DNA from: Oceanospirillum linum
Lineage (GTDB): Bacteria > Pseudomonadota > Gammaproteobacteria > Pseudomonadales > Halomonadaceae
DNA: 64,000 nucleotides
NCBI RefSeq assembly: GCF_001995095.2
Contig: NZ_MTSD02000008.1
Location: forward strand, 1 to 64,000
Direction: 5' to 3'
Below are positions 58,757 to 64,000 of the stretch, in pieces; the stretch's first letter is position 1, and each line of letters begins with the position of its first letter. The notes below the pieces were generated by a model that did not search any database, had not been told where the DNA came from, and saw nothing but the letters and a program-made list of their open reading frames with translations. The position numbers were made by a program, and so were the translations under genes.

Positions 58757-59036
58757 AATATCCGTTATTCCTCATGTGTATTACCATCGCCACGGCTGAA
58801 TAAACGCTCTGCTCTCTCTGGCACCCAAGCAGACGGGCTATTCTGTTTAAACCTGTGTGATTCACCATTCATAAAGAAAACGTCTCCTGTGTGCGTTCTG
58901 GTGCGTTCTAACTCTGGTGTCATGGTGACACCTGGGAGCATGGCCGGTGCTATCTGGTGCTACACCTGCGCCAGCTCTCAGGTATTCATTCTCTGTGTAA
59001 CTGCTCCAGTTACCAGAATCATACAGGCAGCTGAAA

Positions 59037-59141
59037 ACACCCTGATTCGGGGTGTTTTTCCACCCTGATTTAGGGTGTTTAACCCTGTTTTGGGGTTGTT
59101 TTTCGACCCCGTTTTGGGGTTGTTAACCCCGGTTTGGGGTT
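59037..59141. repeat. Ladder of five short dyads, 20-24 bp apart
   Basis: Five dyads of the form (A)CCC..GGG(T)GTT begin with CCCTG or CCCCG at 59040, 59063, 59083, 59107 and 59127. Arms change together (CACCCT/AGGGTG, AACCC/GGGTT, ACCCC/GGGGT), so pairing is kept while sequence drifts. Each is followed by GTT(T). Such phased hairpins suggest an origin or a protein-binding array. Confidence 0.75.
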
Positions 59142-59341
59142 GTTTCGCTGACAGTCTGTACGGTTCATCAGTACCAAAATAGTCCTGTTACAGCGACACA
59201 CCAAACGACACGCCGGATCCCCCGGGTGGTACTGCTTTCAGGCAAGCAGCGACACACCAACCAACACGCCAGCTAACACACCTGCAATACACCACTAGAA
59301 CGAAAAACCCCAGACCGGCCTATGCTGATCTGGGTTTCTGT

Positions 59342-59463
59342 TTTGGGTCGTTTTGACCTCATTAGGGCTGTTTTGGCCCTATTGCTCTGCTGGGTAGTTT
59401 CTACCTTATTCGGGTAGTTTTTCCCACCCGATTTGGGTAGTTTCTACCTTATTCGGGTAGTTT
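59342..59463. repeat. Hairpin pair and 43-bp direct repeat
   Basis: GGTCGTTTTGACC and AGGGCTGTTTTGGCCCT (59346-59381) precede a 29-bp unit, GGGTAGTTTCTACC then TTATTCGGGTAGTTT, at 59392-59420 and 59435-59463. The G3..GTTT..C3 style continues the dyad ladder upstream. Confidence 0.7.
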
Positions 59464-59590
59464 CTTGCCGGGTATGAGTCGCATCAGTGACCGGGTGGCG
59501 GCATCTCTACCGGCCTTTGCTTTCAACTCCTTTACCGGCTATTCGTAACCGTTAACCTGATCGGGGGCTTATCGGGTGGTGGCTTGCGTG

Positions 59591-59986
59591 TTACTGACTG
59601 GCCAGCCGGTACAGCTCATGCAACAGCCTGCCGGTGTCGCATGGGTTTTGTGATGGCCTGTGCCTATGGTTCCTGTGGTAGCTCTGGCATACCTTACACT
59701 TGAAATAATGCCGGTGCCATTCGTCACGGGCGGCTACCCACTCCGGGTTCAGGTGTGGGCGGCGGCGTTCGTTCCGGGCTTTGGTCGGCTGTGGATTCTG
59801 CGGATTTGCGGGGCGGGTGATCTTCTGTGTTTTATTCTGACTTTGGTTTTTAGTGGGGGAACAGGGGGAACACGGGGAACGGCCAGTAACCACGGGGGCT
59901 GTAGCTGTTCCCCCTTGTTTTTTAGTGGGGGAACAGGGGGAACACTTCCCGGCCCGGTAACGCTCTATGACCTGTTGTATGCTCAT
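59591..59986 (-). CDS. Small Cys-rich protein of the element, unknown
   Basis: 131 residues. After MSIQQVIERYRAGK comes CSPCSPTK, repeated 24 residues later within a duplicated 27-bp DNA segment (59847-59873 and 59919-59945). A basic, Pro/Asn-rich linker leads to a C-terminal zinc-ribbon-like part (WHRHYFKCKVCQSYHRNHRH, one more Cys after). It starts with a TAATG overlap on the helicase stop, so it is translated from the same operon. Function unknown; DNA or RNA binding is plausible. Confidence 0.7.
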   Translation of the reverse strand: MSIQQVIERYRAGKCSPCSPTKKQGGTATAPVVTGRSPCSPCSPTKNQSQNKTQKITRPANPQNPQPTKARNERRRPHLNPEWVAARDEWHRHYFKCKVCQSYHRNHRHRPSQNPCDTGRLLHELYRLASQ

Positions 59987-61821
59987 TAGGCCACCTCTTG
60001 CGGTTGTATGGCGTACAGGCTGGTCATCTTCCCGTGAACCCGTCTCTTCACTGAGTTTTTCCCGGCGTTACGCTCTGTGATCCACCCGGCAGCGTCCAAC
60101 GTGGCTATGATCGCTTTCAGTTCATGGCCTGCGCCAGCTTCTTTAAGCCCGCCTGACGTTAGGTAGTAGGTGCGGCCCTCTGCGGTGTTTCGCCAGTACC
60201 CGGCCCGGTCACGGATTAGTGGTCCTGCGCTTGCGGGCTGATCAAGATCAGAAAAGCGGCTATCCCCGTGCCGGTCGATAAAGTCCGCTATGGCTTCCAG
60301 TATCTGCCGGTCTTCTGTGTTGCCTGTGCCCCGGTGATCCCGCCATAAGTTGAACCCGGTTACAGCGGCTTCTATGGCTTCGCCTTCACGCCAGCCAGTT
60401 AACCCAAAGCTGGTAGCCAGCTCTCCCCCTAACGCCAACAGGGCAAAGGTTCCGGCGGCGCGGGCTTCCACACCATCCGATACCTGAAACGCCGGCAGGC
60501 GGCAAAGCTCGCTGTATTCGTTGGGTAGATCGCCTTTGTATTTCATCAGCTGACGCGCAAAGGCTTGCCCGGTTAAGCCGTATTGTTCGCTGGTGGCCTG
60601 CTTTAAGGCATTAGAGAGCCCGGCACCATCGGGCAGCCCGTGTAGTTGGTCAAAGGCACCATAAGGCCGATCTACAGCAGGAACGTCCAGCAATCGGGCC
60701 TCTTGTCCGGCTTTGGCTTTTTTGCCACCTTCGGCCATGTGGGCGGATAACGTGCGTTCACCACTGGATAGCACCATCAAGCGCCACCGGGAAGCGGGCC
60801 GCATACCTCCGGTGCGTTTGGCTCGTTGCTTACCTGTGCCATTGGCTAACAGGTAAACCATGTTCCCGGCATCGTAGGGGCTGCTTTGACTGAGCTCGTC
60901 CAGTGGCAACAAGGTATCGTTCAGGCTGGCGGCCAAGGCTTCCAGCCCGTTACCTGTGGCGCTCCAATTGCGGACGGTTTCAGGGCTTCCCCAGATACTA
61001 GCAGCGACCTGTAAGGCGGTGGTCTTTCCCTGGCTGCTTTTGCCCAATAGGTTAAGCCCTGCGCCCCCGACGGCCTGCTGTTTGGCGGGTTTCAGAAGTG
61101 CGCCAGCAAAGCCGGTACAGGCTGACAGTATCAGTATAGGGTTGCCGCTACAGCGTTCCCCTATCTGGCTGCGCCATGCGTCCAGGGTTCCCCGTGTACT
61201 CAGGTGGCTATCATGGGCGTGTTCAGCCTGAAAGCGGTATTGTGTATCGCCCAGGGTGGTTTGAGGCAGCACAAAGGCGGTTCCGTCTCCATGCCAGCCG
61301 GTACGGATCGCGGCTATCAGGCGCTCCCGTGGCTGGCTTTGCATAATGTGGCTGAGTATGTGGGCCTTGTACCGGTCGTTGTAGGTATAACCCCGGCTTA
61401 ACAGCTCAGAGCGTAGCGCCTCACCATTACCGGCCAGCAGGGCCATAGGCACCAGCCATTCTTTCCATTGCCCGGTACTGTCCCGAAAGCGCAGCAGGCG
61501 GCCAAAGTTGCCACTGTGTTCATCATGGCTCAGGGCCTCGATATGCAACGGGCCACCAATACGCTGATCTATGGGATCACCGGCCCGGTTCGCTCCGTGC
61601 CAGTACAACCCGGCCCGGTGGGGTTCCGGGGCTGGGTTATCGGCAAAGCGCACAAAGTCATCATATACCCCGTAACAGGGGCGGCTGATGTTCTTAATGG
61701 TGATCTGATCGGCTGCCGGGGGTTGGTCGTGCGGGTTGATAGTCTTAAAAGGAAGAATCGGCCCGGCGCTCCCTTCGGCGGCTTTGTTCAGCTCTGGGGG
61801 GTGGGTTGTTTTAGCTGGCAT
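59986..61821 (-). CDS. DUF927-type helicase/ATPase of the element
   Basis: 611 residues from ATG 61821, which follows a GGGGG site. The N-terminal 200 residues contain the DUF927 start (GVYDDFVRFADNP, then GRLLRFRDSTGQWKEWLVP). Walker A NLLGKSSQGKTT and Walker B LLPLDELSQ lie in the ATPase core. The C-terminal part (ILEAIADFIDRHGDSRF) is the extra domain found in Cch-like and satellite helicases. With the upstream primase it forms a split version of the P4 alpha primase-helicase. It probably unwinds the element origin. Confidence 0.88.
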   Translation of the reverse strand: MPAKTTHPPELNKAAEGSAGPILPFKTINPHDQPPAADQITIKNISRPCYGVYDDFVRFADNPAPEPHRAGLYWHGANRAGDPIDQRIGGPLHIEALSHDEHSGNFGRLLRFRDSTGQWKEWLVPMALLAGNGEALRSELLSRGYTYNDRYKAHILSHIMQSQPRERLIAAIRTGWHGDGTAFVLPQTTLGDTQYRFQAEHAHDSHLSTRGTLDAWRSQIGERCSGNPILILSACTGFAGALLKPAKQQAVGGAGLNLLGKSSQGKTTALQVAASIWGSPETVRNWSATGNGLEALAASLNDTLLPLDELSQSSPYDAGNMVYLLANGTGKQRAKRTGGMRPASRWRLMVLSSGERTLSAHMAEGGKKAKAGQEARLLDVPAVDRPYGAFDQLHGLPDGAGLSNALKQATSEQYGLTGQAFARQLMKYKGDLPNEYSELCRLPAFQVSDGVEARAAGTFALLALGGELATSFGLTGWREGEAIEAAVTGFNLWRDHRGTGNTEDRQILEAIADFIDRHGDSRFSDLDQPASAGPLIRDRAGYWRNTAEGRTYYLTSGGLKEAGAGHELKAIIATLDAAGWITERNAGKNSVKRRVHGKMTSLYAIQPQEVA

Positions 61822-62815
61822 AGCGGCCCCCTGCGTTGATCCAGTTGGACAGGTCGTTAAAGTCACTCAGGTGCTCCGGGGCATCGGCGGGCCAGTCGGG
61901 TAGCGCCAGCTCTGCGCCTGACGCTATGGCGGCTTCACGGGCGGCTATGGCTCCGGTGTTAACTTCTTTCTGCCGGTCATCATCGCCACAAATCACCAAA
62001 CGGGAACCGGGCCATTTTTCACGGGCAGCCACTGCGACAGGCTCAAGGTTTCCGGCATCCATCGCGGCCAGTACACGGGCTTTAGGGTAGCCTTGCGCCA
62101 GCGTCTTACCAGTGGCCCAGCCTTCACAGATCAGCGTTGCCGGGGCGGTTGGCGGCATCTGTACAGGTATAAAGTGCTCTGTTTTCCGGCATCCCTTGGT
62201 AAACCGCTTACTACCGTCTGGGAATATTGCCTGTAATCCCCATAGTGCCCCGTCTACATCCACAAACGGCAGGAACAGGCGGTTAAGGTGGTCGGCGGGC
62301 ATCTGGCCGGGCACTACTCCAACCAATCGAGCAGCGCCACCCGCTCCAATTAGGAAAGGCGGGCCTTCCAGCTTGCGGGGTAAGCTCAGGCCCTTAGCCA
62401 ACAGATACGGGTGTTCAGGATCGGCAGGGATTAGCGCCTCTGTGATGCTGGCCGCTTCCCATTGGGCGGCGCTATGTTTTGCGCGGTCTTCCGCTTCCCG
62501 TGCCTCCCGTTGCTCCCTGATATGGCGCTTTAACTCTTCCTGCTCCCGAAAGCTCAGGCGGCCCCCTTTGCTGCCGTAGGCCCAGTTTTCATGGTAGCCG
62601 GTGCGGTAATTGCCAAAGTAACCAGCGGGATACTGATCCAGATACAAGCGACAGTAACAGGCTTTGTTGCCTCGCTTGCCTTCTGGGTCATCAAAGCGGG
62701 TATGGTCGTTCAGGTCGATAGTGTCCGGGGCAGCCCCCATGCTGCGAAGCATGGCGGCTTTAAACGCTTCAATCACTTGTACGGCGGTTGGGGGCTGTTG
62801 CTGGCGCTTATTCAT
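61811..62815 (-). CDS. Toprim-domain DNA primase of the element
   Basis: 334 residues from ATG 62815. An N-terminal part (DLNDHTRFDDPEGKRGNKACYC, GNYRTG) replaces the usual zinc ribbon. A helical middle and the Toprim fold follow, with LICEGWATGKTLA (catalytic Glu) and LVICGDDDRQKEVN (DxD). The end DFNDLSNWINAGG is characteristic. It should prime DNA synthesis for the element. Overlaps with both neighbours indicate coupling. Confidence 0.88.
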   Translation of the reverse strand: MNKRQQQPPTAVQVIEAFKAAMLRSMGAAPDTIDLNDHTRFDDPEGKRGNKACYCRLYLDQYPAGYFGNYRTGYHENWAYGSKGGRLSFREQEELKRHIREQREAREAEDRAKHSAAQWEAASITEALIPADPEHPYLLAKGLSLPRKLEGPPFLIGAGGAARLVGVVPGQMPADHLNRLFLPFVDVDGALWGLQAIFPDGSKRFTKGCRKTEHFIPVQMPPTAPATLICEGWATGKTLAQGYPKARVLAAMDAGNLEPVAVAAREKWPGSRLVICGDDDRQKEVNTGAIAAREAAIASGAELALPDWPADAPEHLSDFNDLSNWINAGGRYAS

Positions 62816-63080
62816 GGCCTCGCCCTCCCTGCTGCTGCGCTTCGCTGATCTCCTCAATACGGGCGGCAACTTCGGCCACCTGATCCGCGATAGCTTCCAA
62901 AGCATCCATCATAGAGACGGTTTCATCATCGCTTAAAATGCGTTCGTGGCTCTCAAGGCTGCGCGTGACCAAGCGAGTAATGGCCTGTGTTCCGCTATGG
63001 GCGGTCAGTAGCTTGTTAGCGTAGACCTGCAACAGGTCGGACTGATAACGCTGCTCAGGTGTGGTCTGTGGCTTAGGCAT
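62808..63080 (-). CDS. Small helical protein 4 of the coupled set
   Basis: 90 residues from ATG 63080. Mostly helical with a C-terminal amphipathic stretch (MDALEAIADQVAEVAARIEEI) and the tail QQQGGRGHE, which contains the ribosome site and start of the primase gene. It shares length, layout and tail with the three genes upstream but little sequence. Function unknown. Confidence 0.75.
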   Translation of the reverse strand: MPKPQTTPEQRYQSDLLQVYANKLLTAHSGTQAITRLVTRSLESHERILSDDETVSMMDALEAIADQVAEVAARIEEISEAQQQGGRGHE

Positions 63081-63363
63081 GGCGGAATCCTCCCTTTTGT
63101 GCTGGTTTCAGGTGCTGGCGCAGCTGTTCATCAAAGTCATAACGGCGGTCTTCCACTTCCTCCGACAGATCAATCAGAGACTCCGATAGGCGCGTCAGGG
63201 CACGGTGTAAACCTCGTTTGTCCCGGTCGCTCAGGTCGTCATTGTCCAGCATCCGAGTAATTGCACCCACGGCAAAGCCAATTTCAACCGCTTTGTTGGT
63301 GTAATCGGGAATTGTGGTTTCAGTGAACCAATACAGGTTGGGTTTCTGCTCAGGATTAGGCAT
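63073..63363 (-). CDS. Small helical protein 3 of the coupled set
   Basis: 96 residues from ATG 63363. It is a clear paralogue of the next gene (63356-63655): PDYTNKAVEIGFAVGAITRM against PDYISKASDTGFAVMGIARM, then RLSESLIDLSEEVEDRR against RLGDSLTDLSESVENQR. It ends QKGGFRHA. No family name recognised. Confidence 0.8.
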   Translation of the reverse strand: MPNPEQKPNLYWFTETTIPDYTNKAVEIGFAVGAITRMLDNDDLSDRDKRGLHRALTRLSESLIDLSEEVEDRRYDFDEQLRQHLKPAQKGGFRHA

Positions 63364-63655
63364 GGCGCGGCCCTCCCTGCTGCAACGGGTTAAGGTGTTG
63401 TTTAATGTCTTCGTTGATCTCGTGGCGCTGATTCTCGACCGACTCTGACAGATCGGTAAGGGAATCACCCAGGCGCTCAAGTGCTGACAGAAGGCATTGC
63501 TTTTCCTCCACGGTCAGTTCGGAACGTTCGGCTAACATCCGGGCGATACCCATTACAGCAAAGCCAGTATCTGAGGCTTTACTGATATAGTCCGGCATCA
63601 CCCTCTCATTGAGAAGGTGAACTTTTTTTGAGGCCAGTTCGTTAAGGCTAGGCAT
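63356..63655 (-). CDS. Small helical protein 2 of the coupled set
   Basis: 99 residues from ATG 63655. Paralogue of the gene at 63073-63363 over residues about 20-99. It ends LQQGGPRHA, where the GGAGGG ribosome site and the ATG of the next gene lie within the last codons. Function unknown. Confidence 0.8.
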   Translation of the reverse strand: MPSLNELASKKVHLLNERVMPDYISKASDTGFAVMGIARMLAERSELTVEEKQCLLSALERLGDSLTDLSESVENQRHEINEDIKQHLNPLQQGGPRHA

Positions 63656-63905
63656 GGCGCGGCCCTCCCTTGTTGCTCTGGCGGGCTTCATCCAAGCGTT
63701 CGCCAATGGCGGCGGCTTGCGTGGCGATAACATCCAAGCGGGCCAACAGGATCAGGGCATCAGCCTGTGTGATCTCTGGTAACCGCTCCTGTGCTTTGCC
63801 GGTGAACAGGTCGGTCAGTTGCCGAGCGGCCAGCGTGATGCTGTATAGCGTGTAATCAGCCACCTGTGCCGGTGTGGGTTGTGTGCGGTCAGAAGGATTA
63901 GGCAT
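63648..63905 (-). CDS. Small helical protein 1 of the coupled set
   Basis: 85 residues from ATG 63905. Starts MPNPSDRTQPTPAQVADYTL; the C-terminal helix ADALILLARLDVIATQAAAI resembles that of protein 4. It ends NKGGPRHA with the embedded start site of the following gene. Function unknown. Confidence 0.78.
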   Translation of the reverse strand: MPNPSDRTQPTPAQVADYTLYSITLAARQLTDLFTGKAQERLPEITQADALILLARLDVIATQAAAIGERLDEARQSNKGGPRHA

Positions 63906-64000
63906 GGCGCGACCCTCCCTGTGCTGGTTTACGGCAGACAAGCGCCAGCGACAGGCCAGCAAAGACCGAGCGGGCTTGATTCAGGTTTGAGGCGTAACAG
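63898..64000 (-). CDS. Partial gene running off the right edge
   Basis: Only the C-terminal 33 or so codons are present: ASNLNQARSVFAGLSLALVC, then RKPAQGGSRHA and stop (TAA, 63900-63898). It carries the same GGxRHA tail with the embedded ribosome site and start of the next gene, so the coupled series continues upstream beyond the window. The short hydrophobic stretch recalls the ends of Ash/Icd-like satellite proteins, but this is a loose resemblance. Confidence 0.6.
   Translation of the reverse strand, partial: CYASNLNQARSVFAGLSLALVCRKPAQGGSRHA

Larger units (their letters stand above)
57600..59590. other. 2-kb repeat-built non-coding region, candidate origin
   Basis: No convincing ordinary gene in either strand; open frames are short and lack ribosome sites. 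It is made of several repeat classes entered separately: paired ATACCCCC, 22-bp iterons, dyad ladder, 43-bp repeat and duplicated modules. It lies directly downstream of the primase-helicase operon. By analogy to P4-type satellites and iteron plasmids it is a candidate replication origin. The segment 58060-58560 shows only a weak CCAGTCCGCCC pair (58197, 58278). Confidence 0.55.

Noticed and set aside
59215-59226. Cloning-vector polylinker (GGATCC next to CCCGGG)
   Set aside because: Only these two sites are present; the flanks show no vector sequence and continue the native repeat-rich composition.

Overview
The window is a chromosomal segment of a marine-type gammaproteobacterium. The best guess is Oceanospirillales/Oceanospirillaceae. 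That rests on gene order and protein character (coaBC-dut-argB-slmA, ftsY-ftsE-ftsX-rpoH, glnK-amtB, an ectoine-type aspartokinase, several c-di-GMP proteins) and is an inference, not a database result. Most of the window is ordinary housekeeping DNA: polyamine synthesis (speA, speE), ribosomal proteins L28/L33, DNA repair (mutM, rep, radC-like), CoA synthesis (coaBC, coaD, panE), nitrogen sensing (two P-II genes around amtB), copper/oxidase assembly, RND efflux, cell division (ftsYEX, slmA) and the heat-shock sigma factor.

Two accessory regions stand out. Region A (about 6.0-16.9 kb) is a defence island that ends exactly at a tRNA-Arg(CCG) gene. Its core is a tightly packed operon hsdR-hsdM-hsdS followed, with 4-bp and 1-bp overlaps, by a membrane protein and a DUF4868-like protein that I read as the Kiwa pair kwaA-kwaB. 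Unknown genes flank it on both sides. Its left edge is damaged: a frameshifted REC-HD-GYP regulator, a winged-helix gene remnant with two homopolymer slips, and an in-frame stop splitting a 208-codon gene. No integrase gene is visible. A pair of GGTGGGGAT repeats spaced 12 bp apart lies about 60 bp from the tRNA 3' end.

Region B (about 57.5 kb to the right edge) is the end of a mobile replicon, satellite-like or plasmid-like. It holds a minus-strand, translationally coupled operon: at least five small genes (two clear paralogues and two of similar build), a Toprim primase, a DUF927-type helicase and a small Cys-rich protein. In the small genes the Shine-Dalgarno and start codon of each next gene are embedded in the conserved C-terminal codons GGxRHA. 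Downstream lie about 2 kb of non-coding, repeat-built DNA: three 22-bp iterons with a fourth copy apart, a ladder of short dyads at 20-24 bp spacing, a 43-bp direct repeat, and duplicated modules. One duplicated module encodes a Trp-rich hydrophobic peptide whose codons look conserved. I read this as the replication origin and terminus-proximal end of the element. An AT-rich membrane/coiled-coil gene lies just outside it.

Smaller points: the 3' flank of speA is amplified into a tandem REP-doublet array (1-577). A 41-residue membrane peptide with its own Shine-Dalgarno and terminator lies at 52259-52384. glnK-amtB has a good sigma-54 promoter and NtrC-like sites. A diguanylate cyclase has one degenerate receiver domain.
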